Below, piece by piece: positions 16,458-25,180 of a stretch of 57,347 nucleotides of DNA. The notes beneath the pieces are model-generated. The model searched no databases. It saw only the letters and a list, made by a program, of their open reading frames with translations, and was not told the DNA's origin. How positions within the stretch are numbered: position 1 is the stretch's first letter; each line of letters opens with the position of its first letter. Position numbers and translations under genes: made by a program. Source of the DNA: Streptosporangiaceae bacterium (GTDB lineage Bacteria; Actinomycetota; Actinomycetes; Streptosporangiales; Streptosporangiaceae); the NCBI GenBank assembly GCA_025964695.1, contig JAOPYK010000030.1:1-57347 (forward strand), in the 5' to 3' direction.

Positions 16458-17288
16458 TTAGGAGAAGTAGGCGGAGAAACCGTCGGCGAGGGACTGGGCG
16501 ATGCGCTGGCGGAAGTTCGCGTCGCTCAGCTTGGCCGCGTCACCCGGGTTCTGCATGTTTCCGGTCTCGATGAAGACCTTGGGCACCGTCGACAGGTTGA
16601 GCCCGCCCAGGTCGTTCCGGACGTCGAGGGCGTTCTTGCCGGCGTAGGTGGAGTACGGGATCTGGGTGCCCTTGAGATAGGCGGCCCGCAGGGCCAGCGC
16701 CAGCCGGTTCGAAGACTTCACGGTCTTGTCCGTGTGGCCCTTGATCGGGGCGGGTTCGATGATGTGGAAGCCGTGGCCGCTCCTGGCCGCCCCGTCGGCG
16801 TGCACCGACAGTGCGGCATCGGCCTTGGCCCGATTACCGACCGCGGCCCGCTGGTTGATGCACGGGCCCACTCCGGTGTCGTTGTGCCGGGTGAGCACGA
16901 CCTTCGCGCCCCGGCTCTCCAGGATCGTCTTCAGCCGGTTGGAGACGTCCCAGTTGAACGCATGCTCGGAGTAGCCGGCATCGGTCTCGGTTCCCGTGGT
17001 GTCGCATTCCTTGTAACCGGTGATGATGTACACCGGCTTGTTGATGATCTCGGGATGGGCGGCGTTGCCGCCGTTGTGCCCGGGATCGAGCGCGATGACC
17101 TTGCCGGCGAGCGGCTTGGCCTGCTTGCCCGTGTCCGCGGGCGCGCCGGCGGACGCCGCCGCCACCTGGCCACCGGCGGATTTCGCGGAACCACCACCAC
17201 AGGCGCTCAGTGCGCCGAGCGAGGTCGCCATGATGGCGGCGTACACCACCGAGGACCTGAACCCGGCCGACAACCGGTCACTCCGCAC
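16458..17288 (-). CDS. N-acetylmuramoyl-L-alanine amidase lipoprotein (Amidase_3)
   Basis: 276 residues. An N-terminal signal with lipobox LSAC (Cys at about residue 30) predicts a lipid-anchored extracytoplasmic enzyme. The zinc amidase signature is complete: ALDPGHNGG (first His), the Glu in the SEHAF region, SVHADGA (second His) and VFIETGNMQN (catalytic Glu). It cuts the amide bond between MurNAc and L-Ala in peptidoglycan. It starts with GTG after GGGGGG. It probably shares a transcript with neither neighbour, with gaps of 82 and 210 bp. Confidence 0.88.
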   Translation of the reverse strand: MRSDRLSAGFRSSVVYAAIMATSLGALSACGGGSAKSAGGQVAAASAGAPADTGKQAKPLAGKVIALDPGHNGGNAAHPEIINKPVYIITGYKECDTTGTETDAGYSEHAFNWDVSNRLKTILESRGAKVVLTRHNDTGVGPCINQRAAVGNRAKADAALSVHADGAARSGHGFHIIEPAPIKGHTDKTVKSSNRLALALRAAYLKGTQIPYSTYAGKNALDVRNDLGGLNLSTVPKVFIETGNMQNPGDAAKLSDANFRQRIAQSLADGFSAYFS

Positions 17289-17498
17289 GACCGAACCCCC
17301 CGTGACTTGCTCGTTACCAACCTAGCCAGTGTGCACGCGGTCAGCCGCGCGTCAAACCAAGTCGGCCTAAAACAGCCGGTCGGCCACTGTCCTGGATGGT
17401 CTGCCGGAGACGCCTGCCGGAGACCGTGCGGGCGGGACTCACCCCCCGTCCGCACAGCCTCAGAGCCTCACGACGAGTCCGGCTCAAGTGACGAGGAC

Positions 17499-17780
17499 TC
17501 AGGTCCGGACCGTCTCCTCCTTGCCCAGCAGAGCGGCGAGGGCACGGGCCTCGTCCGCGTCCAGACCCAGCACCACGCGGGGACGTCCCCACGGATGGTC
17601 GATCGAGTGGGCCACGTAGCTGGCGACGGACTCCGAGACCTGTTCGGCCAACCCACGCGTGTGCCGCCAGCGCGACCACGCATGCTCCAACTCACTGGCC
17701 GCGCGCTGCGCGCACGACACCAACTCCGGATCACGCACGAAATAACCCCCCTGAGTGAACATGATCCAATCCGTGACCAC
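17499..17780 (-). CDS. Conserved actinobacterial protein of unknown function
   Basis: About 93 residues, centred on MFTQGGYFVRDPELVSCAQR and HAWSRWRHTRGLAEQVSESV, ending with an acidic-hydrophobic stretch (LGLDADEARALAALLG). It is predicted soluble and helical. I believe similar proteins occur widely in actinobacteria but cannot name a family. Two starts are close, a GTG at 17780 and an ATG at 17762. I chose the GTG because the WIMFTQGG segment then lies inside the protein. Confidence 0.6.
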   Translation of the reverse strand: MVTDWIMFTQGGYFVRDPELVSCAQRAASELEHAWSRWRHTRGLAEQVSESVASYVAHSIDHPWGRPRVVLGLDADEARALAALLGKEETVRT

Positions 17781-17998
17781 CCGGCGGAGCCCCTGGCGCC
17801 CGGCCGCGACGTTTCCCCTCGTGCGGCCGGTGACGCGATCAGCCCCCACCCGCCGAACGGCTGGTGCAGTGAGACCATTAACGCGCCAGGGGCGGCTTTC
17901 GTCAGGTCGATCGCATGAGTTTTGAGCAGCCCGTTACCTGATGGGGCGGAAGATCGACCTTCTCTCGACCCAGCGGGTGTTCGGTAGCTCCCTCGTCG

Positions 17999-19090
17999 CT
18001 AAGCGCTTCCCCCGGCCACCGGACCGGTGGTCGCCCGGATCACCAGGTGCGGCACGACGAGAGTCTGCCTCGGCTCCCGGCCATGATCCTCGATCCGGGC
18101 GCACAGCAGTTCGGCGGCGACCCGGCCCATGTCCCGTCTGGGCTGATCAACGCTGGTGAGCGAGATGTGCCGGATCGCCGCGAGATGGGTGTTGTCGTAG
18201 CCGACGATCGAGACGTCGTCGGGAACCCGCAGGTTCAACTCGTCGGCGGCCGACAGCGCTCCGGTGGCGACCAGGTCGTTCGGGGCGAAGATCGCGGTCG
18301 GCCTCGGGTCGGAGGACAGCAGTTCGAGCGCGGCCCGGTATCCGCCCTCCTCGGTGAAGTCACCGGCCTGCACGACCACCTCGGCGGTGAGACCGTGCTG
18401 GGCCATCGCCGCCTCGTACCCGGACCGGCGGTAGCGCGCGGTGGTGGACCGGGTTCCCTCGATGTGCGCGATCCGCCGGTGCCCGAGGTCGACGAGGTGT
18501 TCCACGGCCAGCCGGGCTCCCAGCTCGTCATCGTCGACGACGATGTCGACACCCTCGACGTCACGCTCGCCGACCACCACGACCGGAACGCTGGCGGCCG
18601 CCTCCTTCAGGGAGTCCGGGACGACGCTGAGCAGGACGAGCCCGTCGACGCGCATCTCCAGGAAGGCCTCGACGGCCTCGGCCTCGAACAACGGATCCCA
18701 GCGGCCACTGCCGACGAGCATGCGCAGTCCTTCGCCGTGCAGGCTCTCCTGGAGGCCGTCGAGGAACTCGGCGAAGAAGGGGTTGTGCAGGTCTGCCACG
18801 AGTGCCCCGATGAGCCGCGTGCGCCCCTCGACCAGGCTGCGCGCCACGGCGTTGGGACGATAGCCGAGTTCCCGGGCCGCCGTGAGCACCGCCTGCCGGC
18901 GTCGCTCGCTGACGTGCGGGGAGCCTCTCATGACCAGAGAAACCAGGGATTTGGACACGCCGGCCCGCTCCGCGACATTGCGGATGGTCGGCTTGGGAGC
19001 ACTCGCTTTGGGCACGACCGCATCCGCCCGTACGGCGGCCGGTGTCGTCTCACCGCCGGACCGTGGGTGGTCTGCTTCATCAGCTGACAT
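17999..19090 (-). CDS. LacI-family transcriptional regulator
   Basis: 363 residues. After a 33-residue tail, the LacI helix-turn-helix and hinge helix are clear (TIRNVAERAGVSKSLVSLVM, then RPNAVARSL). A periplasmic-binding-protein-like sensor domain follows (from about residue 90), ending with the IVGYDNT and TSVDQPRRDMG landmarks. Such regulators usually repress sugar uptake or degradation genes and release on binding the sugar. No sugar genes are adjacent, so the target lies elsewhere. CAGGAG precedes the ATG. It is divergent from a TetR gene 248 bp away. Confidence 0.9.
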   Translation of the reverse strand: MSADEADHPRSGGETTPAAVRADAVVPKASAPKPTIRNVAERAGVSKSLVSLVMRGSPHVSERRRQAVLTAARELGYRPNAVARSLVEGRTRLIGALVADLHNPFFAEFLDGLQESLHGEGLRMLVGSGRWDPLFEAEAVEAFLEMRVDGLVLLSVVPDSLKEAAASVPVVVVGERDVEGVDIVVDDDELGARLAVEHLVDLGHRRIAHIEGTRSTTARYRRSGYEAAMAQHGLTAEVVVQAGDFTEEGGYRAALELLSSDPRPTAIFAPNDLVATGALSAADELNLRVPDDVSIVGYDNTHLAAIRHISLTSVDQPRRDMGRVAAELLCARIEDHGREPRQTLVVPHLVIRATTGPVAGGSA

Positions 19091-19338
19091 GGCTCTCCTG
19101 TCGGGGGGAACTGCAGGGCCTGCCGCCTTACGTCAATCGCGCGGCCGTTGGCTCGCGCCCACGAGACCTCGCTTCGGAGAAGATGCCATGATGCCCCCTT
19201 CAGAGTCCAAACCGCGCGCAACCCTGAGTAACGGACAGCCGTCAATAGGGGTTCGGGCGGGGGCCCGACTGGTTGAATGATCAAACTACGCACTCGCCGT
19301 GACGGCCCAAGCACCCTGACCTCGGATACGCTTCCCAG

Positions 19339-20052
19339 GTGGGTGATCGCGTAATCGCCGGTAACAACTCCGGCGAACATCGGACTTCGGCCGCCCAGCG
19401 TGGTCAGCGGGGAAGGCGTCGACTCAGCGTCGCGGAGCGGCGGGATGAGCTGATCGAGGCTGCGTTGGAGCTCTTCAGCCACCGCAATCCCGAAGAGGTC
19501 TCCATCGATGACGTGGCCGCGGCGGCCGGTGCCTCCAGAGCACTCGTCTACCACTATTTCGGCGGTAAGCAGGAGCTTTACCTCGCCGCTCTGCTCAGCG
19601 CCGCCGACCAACTCGGTGTCCTGCTCGAACCCCCCACGCAGGGCAGGCCGCTGGACCGGCTGCGGATCTCACTGGGCCGCTACTTCGATTTCGTCGAAGA
19701 CCACGCGCCGGGATTCACCGCTCTGTTGCGTGGCGGCCTGACCAGCCGAAGCGGTGAGGTCGGGGAGATCATCGACCGGATCCGGCAGCTGTTGCTCTCC
19801 CGGATCCTGCTGGCGTTCGGGATCGACGAGCCGGGCCCTGTGCTGAGAATCACACTGCGATCGTGGATGTCCGCGGTCGAGACGGCGGGCCTGGACTGGC
19901 TGGAACACCGGGACCTGTCCCGCGACGAACTCGAGCGCCTGCTCGTGGATCAGCATGTCGTGCTGCTGGAGGTCGCCGGCCGGCATGATCCCGAGGTCGC
20001 CGCGATGTTCCAGCGGCTCGGCAACGAGGAGTTCGGCTCGAGCGGCCGCTGA
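19339..20052 (+). CDS. TetR/AcrR-family transcriptional regulator
   Basis: 237 residues. A basic N-terminal tail (residues 1-35) precedes the TetR helix-turn-helix (IEAALELFSHRNPEEVSIDDVA, then RALVYHYFGGKQELY). A ligand-binding domain follows, of the type found near fatty-acid or efflux genes. GTG start at 19339 with no strong Shine-Dalgarno. It is divergent from the LacI-family gene, but nothing in the sequence links the two. Its regulon is unknown. Confidence 0.85.
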   Translation: MGDRVIAGNNSGEHRTSAAQRGQRGRRRLSVAERRDELIEAALELFSHRNPEEVSIDDVAAAAGASRALVYHYFGGKQELYLAALLSAADQLGVLLEPPTQGRPLDRLRISLGRYFDFVEDHAPGFTALLRGGLTSRSGEVGEIIDRIRQLLLSRILLAFGIDEPGPVLRITLRSWMSAVETAGLDWLEHRDLSRDELERLLVDQHVVLLEVAGRHDPEVAAMFQRLGNEEFGSSGR

Positions 20053-20301
20053 CGGTCAAGACCCTGATGGCGGTCGATCGCTGGCCGGGTCTCGTGGTTC
20101 GAGCAATGATGCGGTCTACACAGAGCCCCGCCTGCGCCCGGACATGTCGAACCACGTCCGGACACCGACGGGGCATCTGCGAAACCTCCCGGCCGTGCTG
20201 GCCCGGGTCACGCTTGCCGCCCCCCCATCTCGGTATGCGTTTCGGCAAGCGATATGCCTCAGCCCAGCAGGCTGAAGCAGCCAACCATGTATTGCCCGCT
20301 C

Positions 20302-20505
20302 CTACTCCGAGCGCTGCTGCGGGATTCCCGCCAGCAGCGCCCGCACCTCAGCCTCGCGGTAGCGACGGTGTCCCCCTAGAGTGCGGATGGATGTCAACTT
20401 GCCCGCCTTCGCCCACCGCGTAACGGTCTTGGGGTCGACGCGGAACATCGTCGCCACCTCCGCCGGCGTCAGCAGGGGCTCGGCCTCTGGCGTACGTGCT
20501 GACAT
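20302..20505 (-). CDS. bldC: Developmental regulator BldC
   Basis: 67 residues, essentially one MerR-type winged helix-turn-helix (LLTPAEVATMFRVDPKTVTRWAKAGKL followed by SIRTLGGHRRYREAEVRALL). It lacks the MerR coiled coil and effector domain, which is BldC's hallmark. In Streptomyces BldC binds cooperatively to direct repeats and holds back sporulation. Here it is beside the same uncharacterised gene and vdh as in Streptomyces. GGAGAGG precedes the ATG. The 238-bp upstream gap must hold its promoter; I could not assign one firmly. Confidence 0.93.
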   Translation of the reverse strand: MSARTPEAEPLLTPAEVATMFRVDPKTVTRWAKAGKLTSIRTLGGHRRYREAEVRALLAGIPQQRSE

Positions 20506-20743
20506 GTTTGCGGCCTCTCCTCCGTGGACCGATGACAGCGATCCTGCGATTCATCTTCGCGCGGTCACGATGTCCTCTATGGCCCGAAAGAGCCACTATG
20601 ACATCACAACGTGTAACCATGCCACCACTGAGCGCAACATGCAAGTCCCTGGCTGTAACTTCTATGTTCGTGGTGACTGCGTCACGCTGCGTGAGTCTAG
20701 CGACACGTATGGTCGCATCGCGCGGAGATTCGGGAAGTTTGTT

Positions 20744-21658
20744 TTAGTTCGCCGATTCGAGGGCCCGTATCAGCCGCCATCGAGTGAAGAATCTGGCGTA
20801 CATCGCGACGGTGAGTTCCCGTTCGCCCTGCTCCATCCCGGCGAGCGCCGCGGCGACCTCCGTCACCGACTCGTCGGTGCGAAGGGCCTGGTCATCGAGC
20901 AGATGCACCAGCCCGCCGTAGTCGAGTTCGACCAGCGCCAGTGGGTGAAACTCGGTCAGCCATCGGCCCAGCGCCTCCACCTGGCCGTAGATCAGACCCT
21001 CGCCGAGGGTCGCACGGACGATCATGATCGCCTTGAAGACGCGCCGACGCGCATGTGCCATCGAGGTGACATAAATGAGCGTGCGTGTCGGGAGCGCCGT
21101 CGGCGGTGGCGAGAGGCCCGGGGACGGCGCGCCGCGCCCGGCGGGGCGGGCCGGCGGTGCCGCACCGGTGTCCGGCGGCGGCCCCAGCGTCAGCCAGCGC
21201 TCGGCCACGGTGAACGGCATGAACCAGGCCACCGGCACCTGCCAGGTGCTCGACTGGATGTACGGCCGGATGGTGGCGTACCGGCGTTTCCACTGCTCGA
21301 AGTCCTCCGTCGCGCGGCCCGCCACGTCGTCGGGGACGAACGGCCGGGTGCCTCCGGCCGGTGCGGTGTCCCGGAACCGGTCGAACGCCACCCAGGACCT
21401 CAGCCGCGTCTGCCAGGGGCAGATGAACGTCTCCCCCTCCCAGCGCCGCACGTAGGCGTGCGGGCTCTCGCCGGCCGGCACCACCACCGGCGGCCGTGCG
21501 GCCAGCCGCCGCACCGCCTGCAGATGCTCCTCGCCCAGCGCCGACACGCGGCGTGGCCGGTCATCGGACTCCGCGTAGCGCGCCCAGCCCGACCGCTCGG
21601 GCTCCGCGAACGCGGTCAGCGGCTCGTATACCCGGAGGTACGCGGCGTAGGGCAGCAC
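20744..21658 (-). CDS. Conserved protein of unknown function between bldC and vdh
   Basis: About 304 residues, rich in Trp, Arg and Pro. It has no signal peptide or clear membrane segment and carries a Pro/Gly-rich insert near residues 165-190. Landmarks are [21 protein letters not shown] at the start, [20 protein letters not shown] and [12 protein letters not shown] in the middle, and [18 protein letters not shown] late. The C-terminal half looks helical. The order bldC, this gene, vdh matches the Streptomyces locus, so it is an old neighbour. GTG 21658 is preferred because it begins [13 protein letters not shown], the conserved-looking start; the frame continues to 21685. Confidence 0.7.
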   Translation of the reverse strand: MLPYAAYLRVYEPLTAFAEPERSGWARYAESDDRPRRVSALGEEHLQAVRRLAARPPVVVPAGESPHAYVRRWEGETFICPWQTRLRSWVAFDRFRDTAPAGGTRPFVPDDVAGRATEDFEQWKRRYATIRPYIQSSTWQVPVAWFMPFTVAERWLTLGPPPDTGAAPPARPAGRGAPSPGLSPPPTALPTRTLIYVTSMAHARRRVFKAIMIVRATLGEGLIYGQVEALGRWLTEFHPLALVELDYGGLVHLLDDQALRTDESVTEVAAALAGMEQGERELTVAMYARFFTRWRLIRALESAN

Positions 21659-21720
21659 ATGCGCATCGTGGCACGCCAGGCACACCTAGGCTGACCCTGA
21701 GACTGAAGGGAGTCACGACC

Positions 21721-22854
21721 GTGACAAATGTCTTCGCGGAGCCCCACAAGGGCATGCCGCTCAGAGGTGACACCCCCCCTGGCACCCCAGGCGCTTCGCG
21801 TTTCGGAGCACACGAACAGGTCGTTTTCTGCCAGGACGAGGCGAGCGGCCTGCGCGCGATCATCGCGATCTACTCGACCGCGCTGGGCCCGGGGCTCGGG
21901 GGCACCCGCTTCTACCCCTACGGGTCCGAGGACGAGGCGCTCGCCGACGTCCTCAACCTCTCCCGGGCCATGGCGTACAAGAACGCGCTCGCCGGGCTCG
22001 ACCTGGGCGGTGGCAAGGCCGTCATCATCGGTGATCCGGCCACCGACAAGTCCGAGGCGCTGCTGCGGGCGTACGGCAGGTTCATCCAGTCACTGGGCGG
22101 CCGCTACTACACCGCCTGCGACGTCGGCACCTACAGCGAGGACATGGACCTCATCGCCCGCGAATCCGGCTATGTCACCGGTCGTACGGAGGCGCACGGC
22201 GGAGCCGGGGACTCCTCGGTCCTGACCGCCTACGGGGTCTTCCAGGGCATGCGCGCGGCCGCCCAGCACGTCTGGGGCGAGCCCACCCTGCGCGGCCGCC
22301 GGGTCGGCGTCGAGGGAGTGGGCAAGGTCGGCCACCGGCTCGTGGAACACCTGCTCGAGGACGGCGCGGAGGTCCTCGTCTGCGACGTGAGCGCCGCCGC
22401 GCTGGACCGGGTACGGTCCCGGCACCCCCAGGTGGCCGTCGTGGCCGACAACTCCGCGCTGGTCCGCTCCGAACTCGACGTCTACGCGCCGTGCGCGCTC
22501 GGCGGCTCGCTCGACAACGAGACCGTCGGTGTCCTGTCCGCCCAGGTGATCTGCGGCGGGGCCAACAACCAGCTCGCCCACACCGGCATCGAGAAGCAAC
22601 TCGCCGATCGCGGCGTGCTCTACGCCCCCGACTATGTGGTCAACGCCGGAGGGGTGATCCAGGTGGCCGACGAGATCGAGGGCTTCTCCATGGACCGGGC
22701 ACGGGCGAAGGCCGGCGGGATCTTCGACACCACCCGGCGGATCTTCGCACTCGCCGCCGACGAGGGCGTACCCCCCGCGGTGGCGGCCGATCGGCTGGCC
22801 GAGCAGCGCATGTCAGGCATCGGACGTTTGCGGGGTATCTGGCTGGACGGCTGA
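21721..22854 (+). CDS. vdh: Valine (Glu/Leu/Phe/Val-type) dehydrogenase
   Basis: 377 residues. The substrate domain has the catalytic-lysine motif [20 protein letters not shown] and [10 protein letters not shown]. The Rossmann domain has [12 protein letters not shown], and NNQLA and [10 protein letters not shown] follow. It oxidatively deaminates branched-chain amino acids (valine) with NAD+, yielding 2-oxoisovalerate and ammonia. These feed acyl-CoA primers through a 2-oxoacid dehydrogenase. GTG start at 21721 with GAAGGGAGTCACGACC upstream. It is divergent from the uncharacterised bldC neighbour and followed by the DUF3073 gene. Confidence 0.93.
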   Translation: MTNVFAEPHKGMPLRGDTPPGTPGASRFGAHEQVVFCQDEASGLRAIIAIYSTALGPGLGGTRFYPYGSEDEALADVLNLSRAMAYKNALAGLDLGGGKAVIIGDPATDKSEALLRAYGRFIQSLGGRYYTACDVGTYSEDMDLIARESGYVTGRTEAHGGAGDSSVLTAYGVFQGMRAAAQHVWGEPTLRGRRVGVEGVGKVGHRLVEHLLEDGAEVLVCDVSAAALDRVRSRHPQVAVVADNSALVRSELDVYAPCALGGSLDNETVGVLSAQVICGGANNQLAHTGIEKQLADRGVLYAPDYVVNAGGVIQVADEIEGFSMDRARAKAGGIFDTTRRIFALAADEGVPPAVAADRLAEQRMSGIGRLRGIWLDG

Positions 22855-23093
22855 ATATCTGCCACTCGCCGGGAAGATTCCTTCCGGGGGCAGGTCAACG
22901 CAGGTCCCGACACCTACTAGACTGACGTCCTCCACAGCAAGCGATGCGCCTCCGCGCAGACGACGTACCGAGACGGGCGCAAAACGGGTACGGTTGTACT
23001 CGTAGCCTGCGCACGGCTCAACCCGTCAGTGCGTGTGCGTACGCGAGCGTAGATGGGGCCGACGAAGCCCTGACCATCGAGGGGGTCGAGCCA

Positions 23094-23306
23094 ATGGGTC
23101 GCGGCCGAGCCAAGGCCAAGCAGGTGAAGGTTGCCCGCCAGCTGAAGTACAACAGCGGCGGCACTGACCTCGACCGCCTGAAGAACGAGCTGGGAGTCGC
23201 CGAGTCAGCCGAGGATGACTCTTACGACGCCCTGACTGACAAATACGCTGATTACGCCGACGACTACGGCGCGGACGAGCCCAGGGACGGCACGTCCGGT
23301 CGCTGA
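23094..23306 (+). CDS. DUF3073 family protein
   Basis: 70 residues. A basic head, MGRGRAKAKQVKVARQLKYN, is followed by an acidic tail rich in Asp and Tyr (DKYADYADDYGADE). This is the DUF3073 pattern, conserved in actinobacteria beside purM. The charge split suggests nucleic-acid or ribosome binding by the head, but no function is established. GGGGGTCGAG precedes the ATG. It is convergent with the YdcF gene, sharing the hairpin between. Confidence 0.9.
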   Translation: MGRGRAKAKQVKVARQLKYNSGGTDLDRLKNELGVAESAEDDSYDALTDKYADYADDYGADEPRDGTSGR

Positions 23307-23321
23307 GCCACCGGCCCGATT

Positions 23322-23356
23322 GCGCCACTGCCCGCCTGTTGGCCGGGCAGTGGCGC
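23322..23356. terminator. Terminator between DUF3073 and ydcF-like genes
   Basis: GCGCCACTGCCCG (23322-23334) pairs perfectly with CGGGCAGTGGCGC (23344-23356) across a 9-nt loop. It lies between convergent genes and may serve both. Confidence 0.85.
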
Positions 23357-23363
23357 TTCTGGA

Positions 23364-24113
23364 TCAGGGCGCGGTCAGGGCGCGCTGAATGCCGGGCTCC
23401 CGCGGGCCCAGGAGGCGCGGCCTCGGATGGGCCACCAGGTCACCGACCGCCTTGACCGAGGCGACCACCTCGCGGGCATAGCCGTATTCGGTCGTCTGGT
23501 GATCCATCGGGTAGGTGTCGTGGCCGACACCGTAGGTCTCGATGCCCACGGACCGGCACAGTGCCACCGCCCGTGGCAGGTGGAACTCCTGGGTGACGAC
23601 GATCGCCCGCTTCACGCCGAAGATCTCTTTGGCCCGCGCGCAGGAGTCCCAGGTGTCGAAACCGGCATAGTCCAGCACGATCCGCTCGGCCGGCACGCCG
23701 TCCGCCACCAGGAAGTCCCGCATGGCCGACGGCTCGTCATAGCCCTTGCGGCTGTTGTCCCCGGTGACGAGAATCGCCCGCACCTTGCCGCGCCGGTAGA
23801 GATCCACCGTCGTGCGCAATCTCCCCGCCAGGAACGGCGACGGCTTGGCGCCCTCCAGCCCGGCACCCAGCACGATCGCCACCGGTGCCGCTGGGACCGT
23901 GGCCGCCGTCAGCCGGTAGGGGCCGGTGCTGGCGTACATCCACGCCGTCGGGGCGGCCACCGCGTAGAGTCCCAGCCCGGCCAGCACCGTCAGCGGTCCC
24001 GCACCCCGGCGTACGCCCCTCACCAGCCTCGACAGGCGAACTCGCACTTCGATCACATCGGATGAGACGCGCGCACCGAACGCGAAGTTCGTCCCATTCG
24101 CCAATGTGACCAT
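23364..24113 (-). CDS. YdcF/SanA-family (DUF218) protein
   Basis: 249 residues. One transmembrane helix lies near residues 40-60. The DUF218 core follows: AIVLGAGLEGAKPSPFLAGRL, AILVTGDN, DYAGFDTWDSCARAKEIFG, and VVTQEFHLPRAVALC. SanA/YdcF proteins sit at the membrane and affect envelope permeability; the Escherichia SanA confers high-temperature vancomycin exclusion. The ATG is 8 bp after the purM stop on the same strand, with CTGAGGCG as a weak Shine-Dalgarno, so it is probably cotranscribed with purM. Confidence 0.85.
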   Translation of the reverse strand: MVTLANGTNFAFGARVSSDVIEVRVRLSRLVRGVRRGAGPLTVLAGLGLYAVAAPTAWMYASTGPYRLTAATVPAAPVAIVLGAGLEGAKPSPFLAGRLRTTVDLYRRGKVRAILVTGDNSRKGYDEPSAMRDFLVADGVPAERIVLDYAGFDTWDSCARAKEIFGVKRAIVVTQEFHLPRAVALCRSVGIETYGVGHDTYPMDHQTTEYGYAREVVASVKAVGDLVAHPRPRLLGPREPGIQRALTAP

Positions 24114-24121
24114 GAAACGCC

Positions 24122-25147
24122 TCAGACGAGGCGGGCCGTACCGGTGCCATCGGTGATCTCGCCGAGGACCCAGGCGGGCACGCCACGGGCGGCGAGAAGC
24201 TTCAGGGCGCCCTCAACGGCCTCAGGAGCCACAATGGCGGCCATACCCACACCCATGTTGAACGTCTTGTCCATATCGGCCTGTGCGACGTCTCCGTGCG
24301 CCTGAAGCACGGAGAAGACCGGCGGCGGGGTCCAGGACGATCGCCGCAGCACGGCGTCGGCCGTGCCGGGCAGTGAGCGGGCCAGGTTGGCCGTGAGCCC
24401 CCCGCCGGTGATGTGCGAGAAGGCGTGCACGCCGCCGGCCTCGATGAGGGTCAGGCAGTCGAGGGCGTAGATGCGGGTGGGGGTGAGCAGTTCCTCGCCC
24501 GCGGTCCGGCCGAACTCGGCGACGTCGGACTCCAGCGACAGCGACGAGGATCGCAGGATGTGCCGGACGAGGGAGTAGCCGTTGGAGTGGATGCCCGACG
24601 AGGCCAGGGCGAGCACCACGTCGCCCGCGGCCACCCGCTCGGGGCCCAGCAGCCGGTCGGCCTCGACCACGCCGGTGCCGGCACCCGCCAGGTCGAACTC
24701 GTCCGGCTCCAGCAGGCCGGGGTGCTCGGCCGTCTCGCCGCCGACCAGGGCGCATCCGGCCAGCGCGCAGGCCTCGGCGACCCCGCCGACGATGTCGGCG
24801 ACCCGCTCCGGGACGACCTTGCCGCAGGCGACGTAGTCGGTCATGAACAGCGGTTCGGCGCCGCAGACCACCAGGTCGTCGATCACCATTCCGACCAGGT
24901 CGTGCCCGATGGTGTCGTAGATCCCCAGCCGCCGGGCCAGGTCGACCTTGGTGCCCACCCCGTCGGTCGAGGTGGCGAGCAGCGGCCGCCGGTACTTCAG
25001 GAGGGCCGAGGCGTCGAAGAGCCCGGCGAAACCACTGGAGTCATCGACCACCTCGGGCCGCCGGGACGCCGCGACCCGGGACTTCATCAGCTCGACCGCA
25101 CGCTCACCCGCCGCGATGTCGACCCCGGAAGCCTCATATGTGTTCAA
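24122..25147 (-). CDS. purM: Phosphoribosylformylglycinamidine cyclo-ligase (AIR synthetase)
   Basis: 341 residues, full-length PurM. The ATP-grasp-like signatures are LLATSTDGVGTKVDLA, MVIDDLVVCGAEPLF, ALVGGETAEHPG and HITGGGLTANLARSLP. It closes the imidazole ring of FGAM, making AIR with ATP in de novo purine synthesis. The start codon is TTG at 25147, with GGAG 9 nt upstream, and no better ATG or GTG is available. It follows purF by 33 bp on the same strand, so purF-purM-ydcF-like probably form an operon. Confidence 0.95.
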   Translation of the reverse strand: MNTYEASGVDIAAGERAVELMKSRVAASRRPEVVDDSSGFAGLFDASALLKYRRPLLATSTDGVGTKVDLARRLGIYDTIGHDLVGMVIDDLVVCGAEPLFMTDYVACGKVVPERVADIVGGVAEACALAGCALVGGETAEHPGLLEPDEFDLAGAGTGVVEADRLLGPERVAAGDVVLALASSGIHSNGYSLVRHILRSSSLSLESDVAEFGRTAGEELLTPTRIYALDCLTLIEAGGVHAFSHITGGGLTANLARSLPGTADAVLRRSSWTPPPVFSVLQAHGDVAQADMDKTFNMGVGMAAIVAPEAVEGALKLLAARGVPAWVLGEITDGTGTARLV

Positions 25148-25180
25148 TTGCGCTCGCTCCGCTCCCGCCGCGCGCGGCCG

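Noticed and set aside
16011-17918. 635-codon open frame on the plus strand
   Set aside because: It spans two real minus-strand genes and their intergenic DNA and has no recognisable domain.
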